Part shown: one piece after another, positions 16,909 to 26,477 of the stretch
How the letters are laid out: every line of letters starts with the position of its first letter
Position numbering within the stretch: the stretch's first letter is position 1
Origin: Clostridiaceae bacterium
Lineage (GTDB): Bacteria; Bacillota; Clostridia; Acetivibrionales; DUMB01
Assembly: GCA_012840085.1 (NCBI GenBank)
Contig: DUMB01000030.1
Span: 1 to 64,000, forward strand
Direction: 5' to 3'
DNA: 64,000 nt
Notes under the pieces: model-generated
What the model was told of the DNA's origin: nothing
What the model saw: the letters and a program-made list of their open reading frames with translations, nothing else
The model's database searches: none
Translations under genes and position numbers: made by a program

Positions 16909-19011
16909 TTGAACTTTATTGAGCTCATAGATAAAAAATACGGAATAAAACTAAATGAACAGCAGAAACAGGCAGTTAAACATGTTAACGGACCCGCTCT
17001 GGTCCTTTCAGGACCCGGTTCTGGCAAAACTACAGTTATTGCTGCAAGAACCGCATATCTTGTTATGGAAACCGGTGTGAATCCTGAAAGTATAATGACA
17101 CTTACATTTAACCGTGCTGCCAGATATGAAATGGAGCACCGGTTCAGCAAAGTCTTCGGCAGTGAGATTGATAAAAAGGCGTACTTTTCAACATTTCACA
17201 GTTTTTGCAACTTATTGGTAAGACATTATGAAAAAAGGCAGGGAAGAAGGTTCAAAAGAATAGAAGGAAACGAGGACCTGAGCAGCAAGAGAGAAATATT
17301 AAAAAATATCTACCTGCAAATAAATGAAAGCAATATTAATGATGATCAGCTTGAAGACTTAATTAATGAGATAAGCCTTGTGAAGAACAAGATGCTGAAA
17401 GATCTCGACGGAATAAACTTTAAAACCAGAAACTTTGTACGCATTTTCAATGCATTTGAGGAGTATAAGCGGGCCAATCTCCTCATGGACTTTGATGATA
17501 TGCTTACATATGCATATGCGATACTGAATAAATGCCCGGATATACTAATGTATTACAAGAACAGATATAAATATATCCAGGTAGATGAAGGACAGGATTT
17601 ATCAAAAATTCAGTTTGAAATACTGAAAATGCTTGTCGGTCCAAAAGATTGCAATTTATTTATAGTAGCTGACGATGATCAGAGTATCTATGGATTCAGA
17701 GGAGCGGAACCCCAGTATATCCTGGAGATTGAGCAGCAGTTTGAAGGGTGCCGTCTGTATCGGCTTGAGAAGAATTACCGATCTACAAGAAATATTGTTG
17801 ATGTCAGCAGTGAGTTTATTAAAAGAAACCATAAGAGATATGATAAAAACCACAGAACGGATAATAATTTCAAGAGCGACCCTTTTATCATAAGTGCAAA
17901 GGATGAAACAGACCAGCAAAACTTAATAATTAAAATTATTAAAGAAAAGCTCGAAGACGATGAGAATATGGATATTGCAGTGCTGTTCAGGAATAATCTT
18001 TCATCAGTAGCAATAATTGATGCGCTGGACAGAAACGGCATTCATTTCAGGGTGAGGCAGAACAGACTGGATTTTTTTGACCACTGGCTTGTGCAGGATA
18101 TTCTTGCGTTTATGAGGTTTGCGCTGGATCAGACGGATGTTGAAGCTTTTATGAGAATTTATTATAAAATGAACAGGTTTATTTCAAAAGCCATGATGGA
18201 GTATGCAGTTACCGCAGGATATAAAGAATCTGTTATTGATGTCATTTTAAAATTCGACGGATTGCAACCTTATCAAAGAAAAACAATGATTGAGTTAAAA
18301 ATAGAATTCAAGCGGCTTGCAGGGTGGAATCCTGTAAAAGTTCTGGATTATATTGAGAACAGTTTCAGATACTTTGATGGGATTAGGGAATACTGTGAAA
18401 TGACAGGACTTTCAATTGACTATCTGTATGGTTTATTTGGGATTTTGATGACGATAGCACGAAGATGCGAAAGTGTACCTTCATTTCTTGAACGTATGGT
18501 GGAACTAAAAAGCATAATTGAGAGCTCCGGAGATGGCGAAAGTGAAGGATATATCACTCTTACAACCCTTCATTCCTCCAAAGGCCTGGAATATGACTGT
18601 GTAATTATGGCTGATCTGAACAATACAGAGATACCTGGCCAATATGCTCTGGGGAAGTTCAGGAAAGACAACGACGCTTCTTTGATAGAAGAAGAGAGAA
18701 GGCTGTTTTATGTAGGTATGACCAGAGCGAGGAAATACCTTTACCTTTTGTGGCCACAGGTGAGGAATGGTTTTAAGGAGCCAAAATCCTTGTTCATAGA
18801 TGAAGTAGAAGAATGTTTGAATAAAAAAGCGCAGGGTCAGGTAAGAGCCGGAATGATTGTCCAACACAGGAAATTTGGACGGGGTATTATTAATGCACTA
18901 TATAGGCAGGATGACGGAAACATGTTGATTGAAATTGATTTTGGAGGAATACTGCGCAAGCTGGATTTTAAGACATGTATAGAGAACAGATTATTGGATT
19001 TCCAGCTGTGA
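16909..19011 (+). CDS. UvrD/PcrA-like superfamily 1 DNA helicase
   Basis: A 700-residue SF1A helicase. Motif I SGPGSGKTT at 34-42; motif Ia TLTFNRAA; motif II VDEGQD at about 224-229 (Glu-Gly-Gln where most have Glu-Ala/Phe-Gln); motif III DDDQSIYGFRGA; motif V TTLHSSKGLEYD; motif VI RLFYVGMTRARKYLYL. The C-terminal 60 residues form a Tudor-like segment (GMIVQHRKFGRGII) as in PcrA. It is shorter and more divergent than housekeeping PcrA, so probably an accessory repair helicase. TTG start with AAGGGG upstream. Confidence 0.9.
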   Translation: MNFIELIDKKYGIKLNEQQKQAVKHVNGPALVLSGPGSGKTTVIAARTAYLVMETGVNPESIMTLTFNRAARYEMEHRFSKVFGSEIDKKAYFSTFHSFCNLLVRHYEKRQGRRFKRIEGNEDLSSKREILKNIYLQINESNINDDQLEDLINEISLVKNKMLKDLDGINFKTRNFVRIFNAFEEYKRANLLMDFDDMLTYAYAILNKCPDILMYYKNRYKYIQVDEGQDLSKIQFEILKMLVGPKDCNLFIVADDDQSIYGFRGAEPQYILEIEQQFEGCRLYRLEKNYRSTRNIVDVSSEFIKRNHKRYDKNHRTDNNFKSDPFIISAKDETDQQNLIIKIIKEKLEDDENMDIAVLFRNNLSSVAIIDALDRNGIHFRVRQNRLDFFDHWLVQDILAFMRFALDQTDVEAFMRIYYKMNRFISKAMMEYAVTAGYKESVIDVILKFDGLQPYQRKTMIELKIEFKRLAGWNPVKVLDYIENSFRYFDGIREYCEMTGLSIDYLYGLFGILMTIARRCESVPSFLERMVELKSIIESSGDGESEGYITLTTLHSSKGLEYDCVIMADLNNTEIPGQYALGKFRKDNDASLIEEERRLFYVGMTRARKYLYLLWPQVRNGFKEPKSLFIDEVEECLNKKAQGQVRAGMIVQHRKFGRGIINALYRQDDGNMLIEIDFGGILRKLDFKTCIENRLLDFQL

Positions 19012-19204
19012 ATTTATAACGGCATTTTCTTATCTCTTAAATTTTTGATCTTTTTCCATTTTCTTTCGCTTTCATATTTTTTCATATTTACTGTCATTCT
19101 GCGGCTGCTCCTGTTGTTGAGGTTGTGCCTGTTGTTGCGCCTGTAATTTATCTGTTTTGCAAACAAGCAACAGCACGTATTTATTCAGCCTTAGCTTTCA
19201 TACT

Positions 19205-19285
19205 TAATTGCCATGTTGCGGCTTCCGGGAGTGAATCCCGGAAGCCGCAACGAAAGATACAATGTAAGTAAGACGATGGCAATTA
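19205..19285. repeat. Nested palindrome between convergent genes
   Basis: A perfect 15-bp stem (19216-19230 with 19236-19250, loop GTGAA) sits inside an outer 10-bp inverted repeat, TAATTGCCAT (19205-19214) and ATGGCAATTA (19276-19285). It lies between the rightward helicase and leftward aldolase genes and could act as a bidirectional terminator, though no T-run is adjacent. The rest of 19012-19373 shows no gene. Confidence 0.75.
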
Positions 19286-19373
19286 TTGATTTTAATTTGC
19301 CAAGCCGGATTTTCCTCAAAGGTTTTAAACAGGCAAGTAAGATTTTTAATTAGAAGAAAGCAGTGTCAATTAA

Positions 19374-20663
19374 TTACTTCAACTTAAATGCTTCTTCAAT
19401 TTCCTCGATTCTGCTGTTATCAATCATTACAACTTCTCCAATGTTTCTTGCCGAAATAATACCTTTTGCACTGTATTCCGCAACTTCAAGCCTGTCAAAT
19501 GCATTAATGAGACTATCACCTGTTACAACTATACAATCGTTCGCAATAAGAGCAATTGGTACGCTCTTGCTGAATTCAGATGCTGTCATTTCGGGCTGCA
19601 TGAAACTGCAACCGAAAGGCAGTTTCGGAACATCTCTGAGCATTATGTAGCTTTCAGGTATTATCTTTGAGTTAAATTCCGTATCGGTAACAGCAAATGC
19701 CATAATTCCCGGCGGATGGGCAATCAAAACGGAATTTATGTGAGGATGTTTCTCATAAATGTATTTGTGCAGCATTACAGACCGGCTGGGTGTTTTGCCG
19801 GCTTCCTTCTTATCACCGTCAATTCGGACAATATCACTTACATCCATGTATTTCCTGTCGATGCCATAAGGTGTTATCAGGAAGGAATTGCCTTCCAACC
19901 TTTGAGAAAATGTACCCTGTGTGCTTGTGAAAAGTTTTTGGTCATAAGCCCGGTGTATCAATTTGCACATTTCTTTTCGTGCGGCTTTTTCCATGCTGCT
20001 ATAGCTTGCAGGAGTAAATTCCTCCATTGCAACATGCTGCTTTTTCCTTGAAATTTCAATATTCTTTGGAGAAAGAGGAATAGGCTTGCCTATCCTATTT
20101 GCATTAATTTCCAGCCGTGCACAAAAATCCAGTGTTTCAAATGCCATAAAAGCTTTAAAAAGATTTTCTCCACCTACTACTATACCGTGATTTTCCAGGA
20201 GTACTGTATTGTATCCCTTCTCGAAAACATTTGCGATATTTTCACCTAAAGCTGTACTTCCAGGAAGGGCATATTCTGCCATGCCAACTTCTCCGCATAT
20301 ATGATGTACATTGGGAATCAGATGAGTATCAGGTAATTTCCTTACAATGCTAAAGGATATGAGAGCCGGTGGATGAGCATGCAGGACAGCTTTTATATCA
20401 GGTCTTTTATTATATATCATCCTATGAAAAGGTAATTCACTTGAAGGTTTATGCTTGCCAATCTTCGTGCCATCGGGTTTTATTCTTACGATATCTGCCG
20501 GTGTCAAACTTCCTTTGTCTACACCTGCCGGAGTAATCCATATGTCACCGTTTTCATCCAGAACAGAGAGATTACCTCCTGATGTGGTAGTCATTCCATA
20601 ACCATATATTCTCTGCATGATAATTACTAACTGATCAGCAGGATGTAGTAATTGAAAATTCAT
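19374..20663 (-). CDS. Tandem class II aldolase/adducin-domain protein
   Basis: A 429-residue protein made of two fused class II aldolase domains (about 1-205 and 215-425). The first keeps the active site of L-fuculose-phosphate-aldolase-type enzymes: SSE at 74-76, HAH at 95-97 and ENHG at 157-160. In the second the matching positions are degenerate: SRS instead of SSE, IAH instead of HAH, and NDC instead of NHG. It is thus probably one active plus one structural domain. Substrate unknown; a sugar-phosphate aldolase or epimerase is likely. Monocistronic, GGAGG upstream of the ATG. Confidence 0.88.
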   Translation of the reverse strand: MNFQLLHPADQLVIIMQRIYGYGMTTTSGGNLSVLDENGDIWITPAGVDKGSLTPADIVRIKPDGTKIGKHKPSSELPFHRMIYNKRPDIKAVLHAHPPALISFSIVRKLPDTHLIPNVHHICGEVGMAEYALPGSTALGENIANVFEKGYNTVLLENHGIVVGGENLFKAFMAFETLDFCARLEINANRIGKPIPLSPKNIEISRKKQHVAMEEFTPASYSSMEKAARKEMCKLIHRAYDQKLFTSTQGTFSQRLEGNSFLITPYGIDRKYMDVSDIVRIDGDKKEAGKTPSRSVMLHKYIYEKHPHINSVLIAHPPGIMAFAVTDTEFNSKIIPESYIMLRDVPKLPFGCSFMQPEMTASEFSKSVPIALIANDCIVVTGDSLINAFDRLEVAEYSAKGIISARNIGEVVMIDNSRIEEIEEAFKLK

Positions 20664-21376
20664 TCTATATACCTCCTATCGATAATTTTCTTTGGATAAA
20701 CTATAAAATGAAATTTATAGCCATTTTTCTATTGGCTAACTGCCATATATTCTATTCTACATTTCTTAAACACTCATTTCAAATTTATTTTCTATAAATT
20801 CAATTACTGGCACATCCGCAAAGCATATCATAAATAGTATTATAAATAGCATCAAAAATAACATTAAAACAGCATCAAATTAGCATCATCAGAATACATC
20901 AATCACGTCAATTACAGCAATTACAGCAACTATATCAACTGCATTAATTACAGCAACTACATCAATTTCGGCATAAATCACATCTTTAAAGAAATCAAAT
21001 AACAAATCGAAAGACAAATTACAACACAAATCATAAGACATATTTTGACACACATTTTTTAAATATATTTTATTTTATACCCTGAAATGCATCTTTTAAG
21101 TAAAATTTACGTCTATTATACGGGCATTATATGAATGGGGCATGTCAATCGATAAGATTTGCTTGATTAATAAGAGCTGCTTAAATGATAAGATTGGCAG
21201 GCGGTGCAGATAATAAGTGTTATTGATTTAACAAATACCTTAATTTGTTAAAGACAGGATATCACAATTTGTGTAGTTGGTATATAATAAGATACATAAA
21301 AATAGGTATATAAAAGCAGATACATGAAAAATAAAACAAATTTAATAGTAAACAGGTGCTCTGAGGGAGAATGAAA
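20664..21376. other. Long AT-rich gap with degenerate ATCAA/ACAGCA repeats
   Basis: No gene seen. 20805-21040 consists of loosely repeated words such as ATTACAGCAA, CATCAA and ACAAAT, several in tandem. A short inverted repeat, TTTAACAAAT/ATTTGTTAAA, lies at about 21228-21252 upstream of the FHA operon, and a TATAAT-like hexamer at about 21283 may belong to its promoter. Confidence 0.5.
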
Positions 21377-21823
21377 ATGTACGAGATTATTTCGACGATA
21401 CTAAAGTATGTTTTTACAATTGTAATATACATTTTTATTTATTCAATTATTCGGCTTATATACCTTGATATTAAGTCAATGAACAGGAGGGCGGGTATTT
21501 CTGACAGAAAATACCCCTATCTGAAACTTCTTAACAGAAGGGATGAGCTGAACTTTAGAGTTGATGAGAGCTATGTACTGAATGGCAGAAAGACTATAGG
21601 CCGTTTGGGTAAAAACGACTTTGTTATAAATGACCCCTTCCTGTCCGGGAATCATGCAGAATTCTTTTCAGAAGACGGAATTTATTACATGAGGGATCTG
21701 GGCAGCAAAAACGGAAGCTATATTAATAATGTCAGAATAGGAATTGATGCCGTACCTCTCGATAACGGAGATAAGATTCAGATAGGACAGCTGACTTTTA
21801 TATTTGTACAGGATAAAAGATAA
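21377..21823 (+). CDS. Membrane-anchored FHA-domain protein
   Basis: A 148-residue protein with one N-terminal membrane helix (about 6-30) and a C-terminal forkhead-associated domain (about 60-145). Canonical phosphothreonine-binding residues are kept: the Arg of IGRLG, the Ser and His of LSGNHAEF, and the Asn of SKNGSYIN. The ATG at 21377 fits the GGGAGA site better than the in-frame ATG at 21371. It starts a three-gene operon with a RodA/FtsW protein and a PBP, so it likely couples Ser/Thr-kinase signalling to wall synthesis. Confidence 0.9.
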   Translation: MYEIISTILKYVFTIVIYIFIYSIIRLIYLDIKSMNRRAGISDRKYPYLKLLNRRDELNFRVDESYVLNGRKTIGRLGKNDFVINDPFLSGNHAEFFSEDGIYYMRDLGSKNGSYINNVRIGIDAVPLDNGDKIQIGQLTFIFVQDKR

Positions 21824-21832
21824 AGGTGGTTA

Positions 21833-23080
21833 ATGGTGAAGAGTTATACGAGATTTGTTAAACCTGTTTATTTGGTTGTATTGATAAATTTAATGGGTTT
21901 TTTACTTCTGTATATGTATAGTAAACCCTATGACAACATTACTATTTTTGCGGGGTTTTCAGTTATCGCATTAATATGCCTGACATATGCTTTGATTTTA
22001 AAGCTTGAAATGGGCGATGAATATCTTTTTTTAATAGTTTCCATGCTTATGAGTATAGGCATCATTATGCTTTACAGACTTGGCAGGGACCTGGCTCTGA
22101 AGCAGATTATATGGCTGGCAGTTGGGATAACAATGTTTTTTGCATGCTATTTTGCATATTTGAAACTTAATATATGGGATAAGGTTATATATATTTACCC
22201 TATCGTCTCTTATATTCTATTCATAATTACAATTGTATTCGGAGGAGGAAAAAGGGGAGCAACCAACTGGATTGCAATAGGCGGTATAAGTGTTCAGTCA
22301 TCTGAGATTATTAAGGTTCTGTATGTATTCTTTCTTGCATCATATTATACAGACCCTGATAAACTGAATAATATTACAATTGCCTTCAAGCGGCCAAATA
22401 TAAAAATTAATATAAGCAGGCAGTGGATTTTTATTGCTTTAAACTACATTTTTATTGGTTTTCTGTTTTTACAGAGGGAACTTGGAACTGCATTCCTGTT
22501 TTTTGGTGTATTTATATTTTTCCTGTTTATATTCGGAAGCAAGCTTACTACACTGGTTTTCAATGCCGTAGTTGCATGTGCCGGGTTGGTTTTTAGCTAC
22601 TTTTATTTTTATCATATCAGGGTAAGATTTGATACATGGATAAATCCATGGAGTGATATTTCGAATAAGGGATATCAGATTACCCAATCCCTCTTTGCCA
22701 TAGGATCGGGCGGCTTTTTTGGAACTGGCCTTGGACTGGGCAGGCCGGACTTTGTCCCGGAAGTTCACACTGATTTTATTTTTTCAGCAATCTGCGAAGA
22801 AATGGGCATATTTGGGGGTATAGCCGTTATATTTCTCTTTTTCATCTTCGCTTACAGAGGCTTTAAGATTTCACTTATGGTAAATGAGACTTTTGACAGA
22901 ATTGTTGCACTGGGCATAACTCTTATGTTTGCGCTGCAGACATTTATTATACTCGGAGGCGTGATAAAGCTTATACCTCTTACAGGTATTACCCTGCCCT
23001 TTATCAGTTATGGGGGAAGTTCACTTGTATCCGGTTTTATTTCACTTGGGATTCTCCAGGCTATTTCCAGGAAAGCCTGA
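21833..23080 (+). CDS. FtsW/RodA/SpoVE-family peptidoglycan polymerase
   Basis: SEDS-family glycosyltransferase, 415 residues with about ten membrane helices. The conserved extracellular loop GSGGFFGTGLGLG is near 285-300, and the C-terminal GITLPFISYGGSS motif near 382-394. SEDS proteins polymerise lipid II together with a class B PBP, here the next gene. Nine bases after the FHA gene, hence co-transcribed. I cannot tell RodA from FtsW or SpoVE roles by sequence alone. Confidence 0.93.
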   Translation: MVKSYTRFVKPVYLVVLINLMGFLLLYMYSKPYDNITIFAGFSVIALICLTYALILKLEMGDEYLFLIVSMLMSIGIIMLYRLGRDLALKQIIWLAVGITMFFACYFAYLKLNIWDKVIYIYPIVSYILFIITIVFGGGKRGATNWIAIGGISVQSSEIIKVLYVFFLASYYTDPDKLNNITIAFKRPNIKINISRQWIFIALNYIFIGFLFLQRELGTAFLFFGVFIFFLFIFGSKLTTLVFNAVVACAGLVFSYFYFYHIRVRFDTWINPWSDISNKGYQITQSLFAIGSGGFFGTGLGLGRPDFVPEVHTDFIFSAICEEMGIFGGIAVIFLFFIFAYRGFKISLMVNETFDRIVALGITLMFALQTFIILGGVIKLIPLTGITLPFISYGGSSLVSGFISLGILQAISRKA

Positions 23081-23104
23081 AGTTAGATTGGTGGTGATTG
23101 ATCT

Positions 23105-24808
23105 ATGATTAGTGATATGTATGAAAATAAATCTGGTGATATGGATAATAATAAAAATCATGATACTGATGAAAGTACGAATAACATAGAGACAGGTAAT
23201 CAGGACAATAAACAGGGCAAAAAGCAAGACAATACTCATGGCAATGCACAGGGCAATAAGCAAGACAGTATACATGGCAATAAACAGGACAATAAACATG
23301 GCAATATGCACGGCAATAAACAAAATAACAATAAACAAGATAACATGCAGGACAAAAAACATGACAATACGCAGAACAATAATATAATGGGCACCAGAAC
23401 CTTAAACAGGATAATTTATGCCCTTGTTGCCGTGTGTATATTATTTTTTTCGTTGGTAGCATACCTGACTTACTTTGAGCTTTTTCAAAAGAATAAGATA
23501 ATTAATAATTCTTATAACAGAAGGCAGTTTGAGATGGAAGAAAAGACTCTGAGGGGAAGTATATTGGACAGGAATGGGACCGTTCTGGCTGAAAGTGAGT
23601 TTTCAGGCGAAAAGCAGGTGAGAAAATATCCCTATGGATCAATATACAGTCATGTTATTGGATATAGTTCAAGGAAATATGGCAAATCCCTTATTGAGGC
23701 AAAATACAATGATTATTTGCTCGGGGTAAATGAATCCAGTACGGTGTTTAATCTCAGGGACAAACTGTCCGGAGGAACAAAGGAGGGCAATAATATTTAC
23801 CTTTCAATAGATCACGAGCTCCAAACTTTGGCAAATGAGCTTATGAAGAACAAGAAGGGTGCTGTTGTTGCTCTTGATCCGAAAACGGGAGAGATTCTGG
23901 CAATGATAAGTAAACCTGACTTTGACCCCAATGAGCAGAAACTTGAGGAAAATTGGAAGTCAATGGTGGAAAGCGAGGAAGCTCCATTTCTAACCCGAGC
24001 AACCCAGGGACTCTATACACCGGGCTCAACATTTAAGGTATTGACAGTTGCATCAGCACTTGAAAACGGCATGGAGAATAATACATACAAGGACAGCGGG
24101 TCTGTTGTTATTGACGGAAAAGAGATAAGCAACTTTGGAGGCAAAGCGTATGGTGAAATCAATCTAAAAACCGCGCTGGCTGTATCCAGTAATACGGTGT
24201 TTGCAAGTATAGGTGTGGAACTCGGCGAAGAAAATCTGCGCAGTATAAGTGAAAGGGCAGGAATAGGTGAAAAATTGCCTTTTGACATCCCGGTGAGCAA
24301 GAGTGTATTCCAATATAAAAATATGAGTAAAACAGATATGGCCGCAGTAGGAATGGGACAGGGTAAAATACTGATGACACCTCTGCATATGGCTATGGTA
24401 TCTGCTGCAATTGCAAATGACGGAATAATGATAAAGCCATCATTGGTGAGCAGAATTGAAACTCATAAGGGAACAGTGCTTAAGAAACACAAACCTGATG
24501 AGCTTTACCGGGTAATGGACGAGTATATTGCTGCGAAAATCAATGAGATGATGCAGGAGGTTGTAAATAACGGCACAGGCAAAAATGCTTCAATAAAAGG
24601 AATCAAGGTTGCGGGGAAAACCGGAACTGCTGAAAATGAGCTGACTTCCAGGCAAAAGAACAAGGAACACGCATGGTTCATTGGTTTTGCACCTGCGGAC
24701 GACCCCAGGATAGCAGTGGCAGTTATACTGGAGTACAGCGGATCAACGGGAGGGTCAGCTGCTGCACCTATCGCAAGAGAACTTATATCTGCCTGGCTGA
24801 AGGGTTGA
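23105..24808 (+). CDS. Class B penicillin-binding protein with repeat-rich N-terminal tail
   Basis: Transpeptidase partner of the SEDS protein. Residues 1-95 form a hydrophilic cytoplasmic tail of repeated Gly-Asn-Lys-Gln-Asp-Asn units. A membrane helix (about 101-125), a short dimerisation segment with LRGSILDRNG near 154, and the transpeptidase domain follow. Active-site motifs: STFK near 307, SSN near 361 and KTGT near 505. Without the tail, its size and short linker match the PbpA type found beside rodA in actinobacteria. Twenty-four bases after the SEDS gene; a terminator follows. Confidence 0.92.
   Translation: MISDMYENKSGDMDNNKNHDTDESTNNIETGNQDNKQGKKQDNTHGNAQGNKQDSIHGNKQDNKHGNMHGNKQNNNKQDNMQDKKHDNTQNNNIMGTRTLNRIIYALVAVCILFFSLVAYLTYFELFQKNKIINNSYNRRQFEMEEKTLRGSILDRNGTVLAESEFSGEKQVRKYPYGSIYSHVIGYSSRKYGKSLIEAKYNDYLLGVNESSTVFNLRDKLSGGTKEGNNIYLSIDHELQTLANELMKNKKGAVVALDPKTGEILAMISKPDFDPNEQKLEENWKSMVESEEAPFLTRATQGLYTPGSTFKVLTVASALENGMENNTYKDSGSVVIDGKEISNFGGKAYGEINLKTALAVSSNTVFASIGVELGEENLRSISERAGIGEKLPFDIPVSKSVFQYKNMSKTDMAAVGMGQGKILMTPLHMAMVSAAIANDGIMIKPSLVSRIETHKGTVLKKHKPDELYRVMDEYIAAKINEMMQEVVNNGTGKNASIKGIKVAGKTGTAENELTSRQKNKEHAWFIGFAPADDPRIAVAVILEYSGSTGGSAAAPIARELISAWLKG
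23195..23385 (+). repeat. In-frame tandem repeats encoding the PBP tail
   Basis: Twelve- to fifteen-base units of the type GGCAATAAACAGGAC and CATGGCAATA alternate about a dozen times, giving Gly-Asn-Lys-Gln-Asp and His-Gly-Asn repeats. Because units are multiples of three, copy-number change would keep the frame. Confidence 0.8.
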
Positions 24809-24850
24809 TATATATATAAAAATATACTATAATTTTCAAAGTGCTTTGTG

Positions 24851-24890
24851 AAACCACTTAATACTTTAGAGTGGTTTCTTAATTTTTAAA
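24851..24890 (+). terminator. Intrinsic terminator after the FHA-SEDS-PBP operon
   Basis: AAACCACT pairs with AGTGGTTT around an 11-base loop, followed by CTTAATTTTT. Confidence 0.8.
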
Positions 24891-25009
24891 ACTTTTTGTA
24901 TATAATTATATTTAATATTTGTACAAGTGAATATTTATGCAAAATTAATTGAAACATTTAACATAATTTATACATTTGAATATAATTCATACAAATAAAG
25001 GAAGTTATT

Positions 25010-26395
25010 ATGGACAGAATTAAAGAGACGCTCAAAAAATACGTTTTCAGCGGAAAAAGCTTTTATGTTCAGCTTTTTACTATAGCGTTGCCTATAATTA
25101 TACAGAACTTTATCGGATCCTGCCTGAACATGGTGGATACAGTGATGATAGGGCAGGTCGGGGAATCTCAGATTGCTGCTGTTGGGATTGCCAATCAATA
25201 TTTTTTGCTGTTTGTTCTTTTTATTATTGGCATCCACAGTGGTTGTGGGGTTTTTATATCGCAATTTTGGGGCAAGGGAGACAGGGACAATATTCGGAAA
25301 GTATTGGGAATAGGCCTTGTGATATCTTCCATTGTAGCACTTATCTTTACGGTAGCTGCTTTGCTTTTCCCTGAAGAAATTATTTCTATATTCAGGGAAG
25401 ATGATCCGCTGGTAATTTCTGAGGGGGCTGCTTACCTTCGAATAGTATGTATCAGCTACATATTTAATGCTTTAAGCTTTGGTTATGCTTTTGCCTCCCG
25501 CAGTATAGGAAATGCTTTTATGCCAATGGTGATAAGTGCACTAGCACTGGGATGCAATACTGTTTTCAACTATATATTGATTTTTGGAAATATGGGTGCT
25601 CCGGTGCTTGGTGTAAGAGGTGCTGCAATTGCTACTTTAATAGCAAGAATATTTGAGACTGTATTGATAATTGCCTGGATTTATATCTCCAGAAATGTAT
25701 TAGCGGTAAGTTTAAAGGATATACCGGGAATTACCAGGAAGTTTATTGCCAATGTTACAAAAACCATGATTCCTGTCGTGTTGAACGAAACCTGTTGGGG
25801 ACTAGCTTACATAATATATTCAGTTGCATATGGAAGAATAGGCACCCAGGCCATTGCTGCAGTGCAAATATGCAATACTGTGGTCAATATTTTCACGGTT
25901 GCAATATTTGGCATTGCTGCTGCATCCAGTGTGATGATCGGACATAAGATAGGAGAAAATGAAGAAGAGGAAGCACGTACTTATGCATGGAGATTTTCAA
26001 TACTGTCTGTTATTGGCGGCTTAATTACAGGGGTTGTCCTTGCCGCCGGAACTCCGGCCATATTATCACTTTTCAATGTTTCTTCAGAAGTGCATAACAG
26101 CGCAAAATTGATACTTTATATAACATCACTTGTCATGATTATAAGGTTTTTTAATATAGTGTTGATTGTGGGAATATTGCGCGGAGGCGGAGATGCAAGA
26201 TATGCTTTTATTGCCGAGGGAATCACAATGTGGTTTGTCGGAGTTCCTCTGGCTTTCCTGGGGGCACTGGTATTAAAGCTTCCTGTGCATTGGGTTGCCG
26301 CCCTGGTAATGTTTGAGGAAGTGGCAAAAGCTATTGCCGGTATTGCTAGACTTCTGTCAGGCAGGTGGATAAAAAATGTAATAAATACATTTTAA
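25010..26395 (+). CDS. MATE-family efflux transporter
   Basis: A 461-residue protein with twelve predicted membrane helices in two homologous halves, the pattern of Na+ or H+ coupled multidrug and toxic-compound exporters. The MATE hallmarks are visible in the first helix (ALPIIIQNF, NMVDTVMIGQ) and in the second half (VLNETCWG, AYGRIGTQAIAA). The N-terminal DINF/NorM-like type is likely. Monocistronic; substrate unknown. Confidence 0.92.
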   Translation: MDRIKETLKKYVFSGKSFYVQLFTIALPIIIQNFIGSCLNMVDTVMIGQVGESQIAAVGIANQYFLLFVLFIIGIHSGCGVFISQFWGKGDRDNIRKVLGIGLVISSIVALIFTVAALLFPEEIISIFREDDPLVISEGAAYLRIVCISYIFNALSFGYAFASRSIGNAFMPMVISALALGCNTVFNYILIFGNMGAPVLGVRGAAIATLIARIFETVLIIAWIYISRNVLAVSLKDIPGITRKFIANVTKTMIPVVLNETCWGLAYIIYSVAYGRIGTQAIAAVQICNTVVNIFTVAIFGIAAASSVMIGHKIGENEEEEARTYAWRFSILSVIGGLITGVVLAAGTPAILSLFNVSSEVHNSAKLILYITSLVMIIRFFNIVLIVGILRGGGDARYAFIAEGITMWFVGVPLAFLGALVLKLPVHWVAALVMFEEVAKAIAGIARLLSGRWIKNVINTF

Positions 26396-26433
26396 TCAAA
26401 TTTTAATTGTATTAGGTCGACAGATTTGATATT

Positions 26434-26453
26434 CTATTAACGAACGTTAATAG
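26434..26453. promoter_or_regulatory. Short perfect palindrome upstream of the MBOAT gene
   Basis: CTATTAAC, GAAC, GTTAATAG: an 8-bp stem with a 4-base centre, 25 bases before the MBOAT start codon. Size and place suit a protein-binding operator; the regulator is unknown. Confidence 0.45.
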
Positions 26454-26477
26454 CTGTATTAAAGAGGAGGCATTTTC

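Noticed and set aside
19066..19180. Minus-strand Gln-rich stretch (repeated CAACAACAG) that looks coding
   Set aside because: Only about 30 codons, no start with a ribosome-binding site, and an upstream stop. Perhaps the tail of a lost gene, but not supportable.
23042..23362. A hydrophobic minus-strand frame resembling a membrane protein
   Set aside because: Another antisense shadow of the same repeats.
23109..23462. A 117-codon minus-strand frame very rich in Cys, Tyr and His in regular repeats, like a metal-binding or toxin peptide
   Set aside because: It is the exact antisense of the repetitive tail of the PBP gene; the repeats arise from that gene's units. No ribosome-binding site.
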